Assembly (NCBI GenBank): GCA_023396615.1
Contig: JAEWVM010000147.1
Span: 1 to 7,454 of the forward strand
DNA from: Spirochaetota bacterium
GTDB taxonomy: Bacteria > Spirochaetota > UBA4802 > JAFGJZ01
Length of the DNA: 7,454 nt
Direction: 5' to 3'
In this document: one piece after another, positions 1 through 5,879 of the stretch
Numbering within the stretch: position 1 is the first letter of the stretch
Layout: each line of letters opens with the position of its first letter
Program-made: the position numbers and the translations under genes
Notes under the pieces: generated by a model
Told to the model about the DNA's origin: nothing
The model's input: only the letters and a program-made list of their open reading frames with translations
Database searches by the model: none

Positions 1-114
1 AATAAACGCTTCGATGATGTAAACAAAAAATTCGTTATGCTGATGTGGGCAATTGGAGCAGGCATAACAATCATCACAACAGTAATAACGATCCTGACAA
101 TCTTCGCAAGATAA
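1..114 (+). CDS. C-terminal end of a small coiled-coil/membrane-tail protein (5' truncated)
   Basis: The open frame starts before the window and gives 37 residues before a TAA at 112-114. It begins NKRFDDVNKKF, a heptad-like charged stretch, and then runs into one hydrophobic segment (about residues 14-35: MWAIGAG, then ITIITT, then ILTIF) and ends in AR. A repeated RFDDVNKRF-type coiled coil followed by a single C-terminal transmembrane helix is a common architecture of small uncharacterised bacterial proteins, such as the DUF1640-, Bdr- and XhlA-like groups. The protein is therefore probably tail-anchored in the inner membrane. I cannot assign a function, and the body of the protein is missing. 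It is convergent with the rseC-like gene, with the hairpin-rich gap between them. Confidence 0.6.
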   Translation, partial: NKRFDDVNKKFVMLMWAIGAGITIITTVITILTIFAR

Positions 115-210
115 GAATTACCCCAAACCTCTCTTTATTAAAAAGTGGCTTTCGCATCTATGCAAATATTCGACAGAATAACGCAAATATACAGATTCCC
201 TTCTTGGCAG

Positions 211-233
211 TCTCTCCTTTGTCAAAGGAGAGA
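211..233. repeat. Perfect 10-bp inverted repeat
   Basis: TCTCTCCTTT (211-220) pairs exactly with AAAGGAGAGA (224-233) around the triloop GTC. It is the first strong hairpin after the truncated gene, about 97 bases past its stop. No T-tract follows on either strand, so it is a poor match to an intrinsic terminator, although it could slow polymerase or protect mRNA 3' ends. Confidence 0.7.
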
Positions 234-272
234 GAATTTACTATCAGCAAATTTACAGTGCCTCAGAAAAAG

Positions 273-308
273 TTATGCGTATACTGAGCGGAGCGAGTAA
301 ACGCATAA
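273..308. repeat. Imperfect inverted repeat with GGA apical loop
   Basis: TTATGCGT (273-280) pairs with ACGCATAA (301-308). Inside, ACT (283-285) pairs with AGT (296-298) and GC (288-289) with GC (293-294), leaving a GGA triloop closed by C-G and a small internal loop. The outer 8 bp are perfect, so the site would extrude as a long hairpin. Confidence 0.6.
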
Positions 309-335
309 TGATATTACAAGATGATTGATAATCAA

Positions 336-352
336 AAGTGCGCCAAGCACTT
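336..352. repeat. 6-bp inverted repeat, 5-base loop
   Basis: AAGTGC (336-341) pairs with GCACTT (347-352) around GCCAA. It is a short hairpin at the upstream edge of the denser array, followed by an A-rich run (354-361). Confidence 0.5.
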
Positions 353-386
353 CAGAAAAAACGAATGAGAGAACAAACCACTAAAC

Positions 387-405
387 TGTCCGACGCAGTC
401 GGACA
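387..405. repeat. Perfect 8-bp hairpin with GCA triloop
   Basis: TGTCCGAC (387-394) pairs exactly with GTCGGACA (398-405) around GCA. The loop is of the C-GNA-G class, known from DNA oligonucleotide work to form unusually stable mini-hairpins. The same loop class recurs downstream at 601-615 and 651-669. Confidence 0.75.
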
Positions 406-409
406 CAAC

Positions 410-457
410 TCGGGCGACCGCAGCATCCGGCAAAGCCGGTGCGAGGAATTCGCCCGA
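410..457. repeat. Nested two-tier hairpin
   Basis: An outer perfect 8-bp stem, TCGGGCGA (410-417) with TCGCCCGA (450-457), encloses an inner hairpin. In the inner one CCGGC (427-431) pairs with GCCGG (435-439) around AAA, extended by GCA/TGC (423-425 with 440-442) past a bulged T at 426. It lies 4 bases after the preceding hairpin. I found no tRNA-like cloverleaf or attC core motif in it. Confidence 0.7.
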
Positions 458-477
458 CAAAAGCCAGGAGTGGGATC

Positions 478-520
478 TCAAAGGGATGAGGAGCGGCGAC
501 TGAGCTCCTCGTCCCTTTGA
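478..520. repeat. Long 17-bp stem-loop
   Basis: The arm 478-494 (TCAAAGGGATGAGGAGC) pairs with 504-520 (GCTCCTCGTCCCTTTGA) along all 17 positions except T487 opposite G511, with a 9-base loop at 495-503. In a + strand RNA the odd pair would be an acceptable G-U wobble; in a - strand RNA it would be an A-C mismatch. It is the strongest single structure in the gap. An AT-rich stretch (519-528) follows on the + strand, so it could terminate transcription from the left, but there is no clean T-tract. Confidence 0.75.
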
Positions 521-526
521 ATATTA

Positions 527-541
527 TTGCATGATCCATGC
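527..541. repeat. GCATG-ATC-CATGC palindrome, copy 1
   Basis: GCATG (529-533) and CATGC (537-541) are perfect inverted arms around ATC, preceded by TT. This is the variant copy of a three-member family; copies 2 and 3 (578-593 and 676-691) have ACAC between the same arms. Confidence 0.75.
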
Positions 542-553
542 GAAATCGGATTA

Positions 554-571
554 CAAAGGCGATAGCCTTTG
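554..571. repeat. AAAGGC-type hairpin, copy 1 (GATA loop)
   Basis: CAAAGGC (554-560) pairs with GCCTTTG (565-571) around GATA. It is preceded by CGGATT (547-552), as are the related hairpins at 601-615 and 651-669. The C-GATA-G loop belongs to the stable GNNA class. Confidence 0.75.
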
Positions 572-577
572 ATTGTA

Positions 578-593
578 TTGCATGACACCATGC
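578..593. repeat. GCATG-ACAC-CATGC palindrome, copy 2
   Basis: The 16-mer TTGCATGACACCATGC here is repeated exactly at 676-691, 98 bases downstream. Its arms are 5-bp perfect inverted repeats. It immediately precedes CGGATTTT and the second AAAGGC-type hairpin. Confidence 0.8.
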
Positions 594-600
594 GGATTTT

Positions 601-615
601 AAAGGCGAAGCCTTT
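601..615. repeat. AAAGGC-type hairpin, copy 2 (GAA loop)
   Basis: AAAGGC (601-606) pairs with GCCTTT (610-615) around GAA. It contains the heptamer GCGAAGC, the classic extraordinarily stable DNA mini-hairpin. It is preceded by CGGATTTT (593-600). Confidence 0.8.
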
Positions 616-623
616 GACGACAA

Positions 624-638
624 GTCCGGTGACCGGAC
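624..638. repeat. 6-bp hairpin with TGA loop
   Basis: GTCCGG (624-629) pairs with CCGGAC (633-638) around TGA. It sits between copies 2 and 3 of the AAAGGC-type hairpins and is a short spacer palindrome not repeated elsewhere in the array, though a related TCCGG core occurs at 426-430. Confidence 0.65.
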
Positions 639-648
639 AAAACCGGAT

Positions 649-1080
649 TTAAAGGTGCGAAGCACCTTTTTTGTTTTGCATGACACCATGCATGTCGGAA
701 ATCCTTGCTGGATAAACCTTCTTGTTAAAGATAATCTTAATAAATATAAACGACGCGAAGCATGATATTCCTGAAATAAGCGGAACAAGAAATGAATCAG
801 GAAGAAGCCTTGACGCGGCTGACAATGAAGCTATAAGAACTACTGTCGGAACAAAAAATGCGAACACCGCGAACTTGATTAAAATCTTTGAATCTGTTTC
901 AAATTCGACCTCGTCACCTTTCTTAAGTCCACCAACTGTTTTCATTCTGATTATTCGCTTTCCGCTTTTAGCCGAACAGAACATCTTAGAATGACAAGAA
1001 CTACAGTCTCCTCCGCTGACAGCAGGCTCCACCAAGGCAGTACCGTTTTCAATAGAAATCACGATGCCTCTTTCACTCAT
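649..1080 (-). CDS. rseC: RseC/MucC-family inner-membrane protein (SoxR-reducing system type)
   Basis: This 143-residue protein matches the RseC/MucC plan. A short N-terminal domain (MSERGIVISI onwards) carries the cysteine cluster C26-x2-C29-x5-C35, then come two transmembrane helices (about 68-88 and 95-118) and a basic cytoplasmic tail. RseC in Escherichia coli works with the Rnf-type complex to reduce the SoxR iron-sulfur cluster, and it also influences RseA/sigmaE signalling; family members elsewhere are less clear. Length is normal for the family. The ATG at 1078-1080 has an excellent ribosome binding site. No rnf or rse partner is visible, and the gene diverges from mfd. The last 15 or so residues (DMHGVMQNKKGASHL) are encoded by palindromic repeat DNA, so the native C-terminus has probably been replaced or extended. 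The family call is good; the physiological role in this organism is inference. Confidence 0.8.
   Translation of the reverse strand: MSERGIVISIENGTALVEPAVSGGDCSSCHSKMFCSAKSGKRIIRMKTVGGLKKGDEVEFETDSKILIKFAVFAFFVPTVVLIASLSAASRLLPDSFLVPLISGISCFASFIFIKIIFNKKVYPARISDMHGVMQNKKGASHL
651..672 (+). terminator. Terminator-like hairpin, AAAGGTGC copy 3, inside the rseC-like 3' end
   Basis: AAAGGTGC (651-658) pairs perfectly with GCACCTTT (662-669) around GAA. T667-T672 then form a 6-T run, followed by GTTTT. Read on the + strand this is a good intrinsic terminator that would stop rightward transcription before it runs antisense into the rseC-like gene. On the - strand only TTT follows, so termination in that direction would be weaker. 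It is the third member of the CGGATT(T)-AAAGG hairpin family and encodes the last codons of the rseC-like gene on the opposite strand. Confidence 0.6.
676..691. repeat. GCATG-ACAC-CATGC palindrome, copy 3 (within a coding region)
   Basis: This is an exact second copy of TTGCATGACACCATGC from 578-593. Here it lies inside the rseC-like frame, where the - strand reads it as part of MHGVMQ near the C-terminus. Confidence 0.8.
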
Positions 1081-1082
1081 GG

Positions 1083-1089
1083 CTCCTCC
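1083..1089 (-). promoter_or_regulatory. Shine-Dalgarno of the rseC-like gene
   Basis: On the - strand the sequence reads GGAGGAG followed by CC and the ATG. The GGAGG core leaves a 4-base spacer, which fixes the start at 1080. Confidence 0.75.
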
Positions 1090-1154
1090 GTATCTTAATA
1101 TTACTCAAAAAGTTATTGCCCGTCACAAATGCCTGAACAAAAATATCCTCAAGC

Positions 1155-1158
1155 GGAG
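1155..1158 (+). promoter_or_regulatory. Shine-Dalgarno that decides the mfd start
   Basis: GGAG lies 6 bases before the ATG at 1165, whereas the ATG at 1129 has nothing resembling a ribosome binding site upstream. The lipoprotein gene uses the same GGAG-N6-ATG arrangement. Confidence 0.6.
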
Positions 1159-1164
1159 TCGGCA

Positions 1165-4100
1165 ATGTTTTTCCACAAAATAGCAAAAGAATATTCAGAA
1201 ACTGAAGAAATATCATCACTTGTCAAGGCAATAAACGATAAAGAGAAACACGTAAGCATCGAAGGAATCCCCTTCCCGGCTTTTTCGCTCGTCGCGGCTT
1301 CGCTTCGCGAAAAGCTTTCAAGACCCATTGTCATCATCACTAAAAACAATACAAGAATTTATGAAATAGCGAACGATCTTTCATCTTTCATTCCCGAAGA
1401 GCTGATAACGCCGTTTCCGTCTTTCGACATACTTCCTTATGAATTCGTTTCTCCGGTTGATAAAATTCTAAAAGAAAGAATAACCGCTCTTTACCGCATG
1501 CTTTCAGGAGACAATTACGTATTCATCGCATGCGCCGAGTCGCTGATGCGAAAAATTCCTGCGCGGTCAAATATTGAAAAGAAAGCTCTCTTTTTAAACA
1601 AGGGTTCGGAATGCTCTTTTGAATCGCTTGAAAGAATCCTTTCATCATTCGGATACACGAGAGAATCTTCAGCCGAAACATACGGAAGCTTCGCTGTTAA
1701 AGGCGGAATAATTGACGTGTTTCCTTCATCGCTTGATTATCCGGTCAGACTGGATTTTTTCGGCGACACAATCGAATCGATACGCGAATTCGATCCTGAA
1801 ACACAAAGATCAACAAATGAGCTTTCTTCTGTAACGATACTTCCAAGAAAAGAACTCATACTCTCAGAAGACGAAAGAGAAAAACTCAAATCAATTCTTA
1901 AATCAGAAAGAATCAAGGGAAACAAACTCCCTGAAGAAATAATTCACATTCTTGAAAATAAAAGCTCCGAAAAATTTCCGGGCATCGAAGACTATTTTCA
2001 CACAGTCATCGATTCGGTTTCTCCGATTGAATATCTTCCGGCCGATTCGCTCTATATCTCGTGCGAAAAGCACGAAATAGATTATTTCGCCGAATCGATG
2101 ATTTCCACATACCATGCGGTCTATGAACAGAAGTCAAAGAATCAGTTCGCGCTTCCGTCAGATACTCTATTCTCTGATACCGAATTTAAGCACGTTCTTG
2201 CTTCTTCAGTAAACCTTCAGACATTAACATCAAGCCCGGACGCCGTTCATCTGTCACTGAAGGCAATTCATTCATTCGCCGGGAAGCTTCAGACTGTCAG
2301 AGAAGAATTTAAAACACGCATAGAACACGGCTGGAAAATATCCGCAGCAACCGTATTCGAAGGTCAGATCAGAAGACTTTCGGACATATTCAAAGAATTT
2401 TCACCCGACGATAATTACGAAAATCCCGACTTCACAAAAAATCTTTCACTCGCAATATCACCGCTTTCAGGCGGAATCTATATCGGCGCAACCAAACGCG
2501 CGATATTCACGGATCACGACATATTCGGCAAATCATACAAGAAACGCCGGTCATTCAAAAGCGGAAAGAGCAAGGCAATCGATTCCTTCATGGAACTTTC
2601 TCCCGGAGACCGCGTAGTTCACGTAAATCACGGAATCGGGATATTCACCGATATCGAACGCATGAGCGCCGGCGGAATCGAAAAAGATTACATCGTTCTC
2701 GAATACGCAGGCGGAGACAAACTCTTCGTAGCGCTCGACCAGCTCAACATGATTCAGAAATACACAGGCCTCGACGGACGCGAAGCGCGCATCGATTCAC
2801 TCGGCAAAAAAAGCGCGTGGAACAGAATCAAACAGAAGGTTCAGGAAACCGTCGATGAAATAGCCGAGGAGCTTATCGCTATTTATGCGCGCAGAAAACA
2901 GCACAGGGGTTTCCGCTTTCCGTCAGACACCGTATGGCAGGAAGAATTCGAAGCCCGTTTCGAATACGAGGAAACAGCGGATCAGATGAGCGCCATCGAA
3001 GACGTAAAAGACGACATGGAAAAAGAAAGCCCGATGGACAGATTGGTATGCGGAGACGTCGGCTTCGGAAAAACAGAAGTCGCAATCAGAGCGGCGTTCA
3101 AGGCCGCGATGAGCGGAAAGCAGACCGCGATACTCGTGCCTACTACGATTCTCGCTCTTCAGCATTTTAATAACTTCAAAAAACGCTACGAAGGATATCC
3201 TGTTGAAATTGATATGATTTCACGCTTCCGTTCAAGTGCTGATATCAGAAGAACAAAACAGCGTCTTTCAAACGGCGAAATTGATATAATAATCGGGACT
3301 CATGCAATTTTATCCGAAGACACATTCATCAAAAATCTCGGATTACTAATCATCGATGAAGAACAGCGATTCGGAGTTAAGCACAAGGAAAAACTAAAAA
3401 AATACCGTTCGCAGGTAGATGTACTCACTCTGTCTGCAACACCTATTCCAAGAACGCTTCACATGTCACTCGCAGGCATTCGCGGGCTTTCGATCATATC
3501 CACTCCTCCCGAAAACCGTCAGGCAATTGAAACATTCGTTCTCGAAGATAATCCTGAAATCATCAAAATGGCAATAGAGCGCGAACTCGAAAGAAACGGC
3601 CAGCTGTTTTATGTTCACAATCGCGTACAGGACATGGAAAAGAAAACGGACTTCATAAATAATCTCGTTCCCGAAGCAAGAGTTGCCGTCGCGCACGGAC
3701 AGATGGAAGAACACGAACTCGAAAACATCATGATAGACTTTCTTGAATATAAATATGATATTCTTCTGAGCACTACGATAATTGAATCCGGTGTCGATAT
3801 GCCGAGAGTTAACACCATCATCGTTGATCGTGCCGACGCCTTCGGTCTTTCTCAACTTTATCAGCTCAAAGGACGAGTCGGAAGAAGCGACAAACAGGCT
3901 TATGCATATTTCTTTTATCCGCGCCACACGGTAATCAATGAACTTGCAATGAAACGGCTTAATGTAATTAGTGAATTTACCGAACTCGGAAGCGGTTTCA
4001 AGGTCGCCATGAGAGACATGGAAATACGCGGCGCGGGCAACCTCCTCGGCCGTGAACAGTCAGGATGTATTGTCGATGTCGGATTTGACCTTTACTGCGC

Positions 4101-4602
4101 GATGCTTGAAGAAGCAGTCAGAAAGATTAAAGGAGAAAAGCCGCTTAAACTTTTCAGAACACCTGTGTTTTTCAACATCAACACTTTTATACCTGATACA
4201 TATATTTCAGACACCAGGCAGAAAATCGAGTTCTATAAAAAATTTGAATCATGCGAAACAGATGATGAAATAACAAAACTTTGTACGGACATGAAAGACC
4301 GCTTCGGCGCTATTCCGGATGAAGTTGAAACGTTGATTGAAATACAGCGCCTTCGCACTCTCGCTTCATCAGTATATCTTGAAGAAATAATTGAAACGGA
4401 AAAATACATACGCATAAAGATATCAAAGGACACAACGCTTGATCTCCCAGCTCTATTTGTAGCAGTGAAATCAGATAAACGTTTCAAGATTGACCCTGAT
4501 GACCAAAGCGCAATTCTTCTTTTTTCTAAAGAAGAAGAGAGTGAAAAAAAGCTTTTGGAGGTCAAAAAATGGTTGCAACAAATGTTGCCGCAAAGTCACT
4601 AA
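1165..4602 (+). CDS. mfd: Transcription-repair coupling factor Mfd
   Basis: Mfd is the DNA translocase that removes RNA polymerase stalled at lesions and recruits UvrA for nucleotide excision repair. At 1145 residues it is full length (E. coli 1148). Domains in order: UvrB-like N-terminal module (residues about 83-187, ending in YGSFAVKGGIIDVFP), CarD-like RNA-polymerase-interacting domain (LSPGDRVVHVNHGIGIF, 478-494), and superfamily 2 helicase motor. The motor has Walker A GDVGFGKTE (630-638), DEEQ (731-734), SATPIPRT (757-764), TTIIESGVD (870-878) and QLKGRVGRS (900-908). RGAGNLLG (about 955-962) and the C-terminal TRCF domain (about 996-1067) follow. I start it at 1165 because of the GGAG site and because the distance from start to the PIVIIT strand then resembles Bacillus subtilis Mfd; an in-frame ATG at 1129 would add 12 residues. 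All catalytic motifs are intact. It probably shares a transcript with the downstream lipoprotein gene. Confidence 0.97.
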   Translation: MFFHKIAKEYSETEEISSLVKAINDKEKHVSIEGIPFPAFSLVAASLREKLSRPIVIITKNNTRIYEIANDLSSFIPEELITPFPSFDILPYEFVSPVDKILKERITALYRMLSGDNYVFIACAESLMRKIPARSNIEKKALFLNKGSECSFESLERILSSFGYTRESSAETYGSFAVKGGIIDVFPSSLDYPVRLDFFGDTIESIREFDPETQRSTNELSSVTILPRKELILSEDEREKLKSILKSERIKGNKLPEEIIHILENKSSEKFPGIEDYFHTVIDSVSPIEYLPADSLYISCEKHEIDYFAESMISTYHAVYEQKSKNQFALPSDTLFSDTEFKHVLASSVNLQTLTSSPDAVHLSLKAIHSFAGKLQTVREEFKTRIEHGWKISAATVFEGQIRRLSDIFKEFSPDDNYENPDFTKNLSLAISPLSGGIYIGATKRAIFTDHDIFGKSYKKRRSFKSGKSKAIDSFMELSPGDRVVHVNHGIGIFTDIERMSAGGIEKDYIVLEYAGGDKLFVALDQLNMIQKYTGLDGREARIDSLGKKSAWNRIKQKVQETVDEIAEELIAIYARRKQHRGFRFPSDTVWQEEFEARFEYEETADQMSAIEDVKDDMEKESPMDRLVCGDVGFGKTEVAIRAAFKAAMSGKQTAILVPTTILALQHFNNFKKRYEGYPVEIDMISRFRSSADIRRTKQRLSNGEIDIIIGTHAILSEDTFIKNLGLLIIDEEQRFGVKHKEKLKKYRSQVDVLTLSATPIPRTLHMSLAGIRGLSIISTPPENRQAIETFVLEDNPEIIKMAIERELERNGQLFYVHNRVQDMEKKTDFINNLVPEARVAVAHGQMEEHELENIMIDFLEYKYDILLSTTIIESGVDMPRVNTIIVDRADAFGLSQLYQLKGRVGRSDKQAYAYFFYPRHTVINELAMKRLNVISEFTELGSGFKVAMRDMEIRGAGNLLGREQSGCIVDVGFDLYCAMLEEAVRKIKGEKPLKLFRTPVFFNINTFIPDTYISDTRQKIEFYKKFESCETDDEITKLCTDMKDRFGAIPDEVETLIEIQRLRTLASSVYLEEIIETEKYIRIKISKDTTLDLPALFVAVKSDKRFKIDPDDQSAILLFSKEEESEKKLLEVKKWLQQMLPQSH

Positions 4603-4651
4603 TGAAAAAACTTCAGAAATAGAGTTTAAAACAACAAATTCGGAGAATATG

Positions 4652-5827
4652 ATGTTAAAAAGAACCGCATTATTCGCACTAATTGCCCTCTTCCTCGGCA
4701 TGAGCGCGTGCTCAAAATCGCCTTGGGTGGCAAAAATCGACGGCAAAAAAATAACCATCGATGAACTCAATACACTTTATTACGCTCACAACAAAACTTA
4801 TTACAACTTCAAAACAAATGAAGAAGTCGATAAAATTGCCGGCGATTCTGTTGAAAAACAGAAAAATCCTCTTCTTGACAAATCGTTTTTTCTTGATGAA
4901 GTCATCAAACAGAGAATAGTTTACTTCAAAGCCGAAAAAGAAAAAGTCCTTTCAGACGAAGAATTCAAATCACTTGTGCAATCAATCGAAGAAAGCACAA
5001 CAGCACAGTACATGGTAAAAATAAAGATCCTCGACAAGATACAGGTATCAGACAAAGAGATCGAAGATATTTACAATACAGAAAAAGCAGCTTTTAAAGG
5101 TGCAACTCTCGAGCAGGCGTCAAACTATATCAAGCAGCAGCTTACTCAGAAAAAACTATCCGAAGAAACAAATAAATTTGTTACTGATCTTAAAGATAAA
5201 GCGGCTATTGAAAAAAATACTGAAGCAATCACTGCATTATCAGATCCGGATATCAGCAAACATCCTAAAGACGGATTCCTTGTGAAAATTGACGAAAAAG
5301 AAATATCAGTTAAAGAGTTCTCAAAAGTATACTACGTTCAAATTAAAAACATGTATAACCTGGATACTAACGAAGAAGTTGATAAAATCGCTGCCGATTC
5401 TCAGCAGATATCAAGAAACCCTTTTCTAAATAGAGGTTACTTTCTTGAAGAAATGATCAAACAGAAGATTGTTTACAATCAGGCAAAAGCCGATAAAATC
5501 ACAGATGATGCAGATCTCAAGGGTATTATCAGAATTCAGGTTGAGACATTGGCATTGGGTTTTTACGCCAAAAAGAAATTCGCAAAAGATCTTGAAGTAA
5601 CTCCAAAAGAGATTGAAGAAGTTTACATGAGAGAACAGGCGAGATTTAAGGGAGTTCCGATAACAAATGCCGAGGAATACATCAAGCAGGCTCTTAAAAG
5701 CGAGAAATTCCAAAAAAATGTTACAAAACTTATCTCTGACCTCAAAGACGAAGCCAAGATTGAAAAAAATCTTGAAGTACTTGAAGCAAAACCCGATTCC
5801 AAAGAAACAAAAAAAGACAGCAAATAA
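4652..5827 (+). CDS. Lipoprotein with two tandem SurA-N-like chaperone modules, no PPIase domain
   Basis: This 391-residue protein has a lipoprotein signal: MLKR, a hydrophobic stretch, and MSAC with the lipidated cysteine at 20. The mature part is two copies of one module, residues 26-193 and 210-377. They align without a gap at an offset of 184 and are about 40% identical by hand count. Shared landmarks are K-I-D near the start, NEEVDKIA (56-63 and 240-247), NP-x-L, FL-x-E-x-IKQ-x-IVY, KEIE-x-x-Y, FKG, YIKQ and DLKD-x-A-x-IEKN. The opening strand, the IKQ-x-IVY helix and the closing helix resemble the SurA/PrsA chaperone fold, but the parvulin domain usually inserted after the F-x-G position is absent. 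Inferred role: periplasmic chaperone or holdase. The tail (378-391) is Lys/Asp/Ser-rich. GGAG at 4642-4645 is 6 bases from the ATG at 4652 and 3 from the adjacent ATG at 4649, so 4652 is preferred. It lies 49 bases after mfd. Confidence 0.8.
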   Translation: MLKRTALFALIALFLGMSACSKSPWVAKIDGKKITIDELNTLYYAHNKTYYNFKTNEEVDKIAGDSVEKQKNPLLDKSFFLDEVIKQRIVYFKAEKEKVLSDEEFKSLVQSIEESTTAQYMVKIKILDKIQVSDKEIEDIYNTEKAAFKGATLEQASNYIKQQLTQKKLSEETNKFVTDLKDKAAIEKNTEAITALSDPDISKHPKDGFLVKIDEKEISVKEFSKVYYVQIKNMYNLDTNEEVDKIAADSQQISRNPFLNRGYFLEEMIKQKIVYNQAKADKITDDADLKGIIRIQVETLALGFYAKKKFAKDLEVTPKEIEEVYMREQARFKGVPITNAEEYIKQALKSEKFQKNVTKLISDLKDEAKIEKNLEVLEAKPDSKETKKDSK

Positions 5828-5829
5828 TC

Positions 5830-5855
5830 AATAAGCCGGCGAAAGCCGGCTTATT
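5830..5855. terminator. Rho-independent terminator, 11-bp stem with GAAA loop
   Basis: AATAAGCCGGC (5830-5840) pairs perfectly with GCCGGCTTATT (5845-5855) around GAAA, starting 2 bases after the lipoprotein stop codon. The GC-rich core flanked by A/T arms and the AT-rich sequence after it fit an intrinsic terminator that could act in both directions. It should end the mfd-lipoprotein transcript and separate it from the promoter 25 bases downstream. Confidence 0.8.
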
Positions 5856-5879
5856 ACATTTAATCTCACAATATATTTC

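Larger units (their letters stand above)
115..648. other. Gene-free convergent intergenic region packed with inverted repeats
   Basis: This stretch lies between the end of the truncated + strand gene and the stop codon of the - strand rseC-like gene. I see no convincing gene in it. Short open frames exist at 45-287 and 338-520, but they lack good ribosome binding sites and their translations are low-complexity products of the repeats. What it does hold is a dense run of inverted repeats. Positions 115-210 and about 234-272 look like unstructured AT-rich filler; from 273 onwards nearly every 20-40 bases forms a hairpin. The location between convergent gene ends is typical of REP/BIME-like extragenic palindromes and bidirectional terminators. 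Confidence 0.7.

Noticed and set aside
45..287. 80-codon open frame on the + strand
   Set aside because: It starts inside the truncated membrane-tail gene in another frame and its Asn-rich product has no family character.
410..457. Possible integron attC site or tRNA-like fold
   Set aside because: There is no GTTRRRY/RYYYAAC core pair and no cloverleaf with conserved T-loop or acceptor features.
338..520. 60-codon open frame on the + strand
   Set aside because: It is made of the hairpin repeats, its translation is low-complexity and charged, and no ribosome binding site precedes it.
387..691. Possible CRISPR array
   Set aside because: The repeated units are short palindromes with irregular spacing and structured, non-unique spacers; there is no constant 25-37 base direct repeat.
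381..788. 135-codon open frame on the - strand
   Set aside because: It overlaps the end of the rseC-like gene in another frame and runs through the repeat array; the rseC frame has the family motif and the ribosome binding site.
4490..4651. Upstream extension of the lipoprotein gene into mfd
   Set aside because: The extension overlaps mfd in another frame and would bury the signal peptide and lipobox internally; the ATG at 4652 has the GGAG site.
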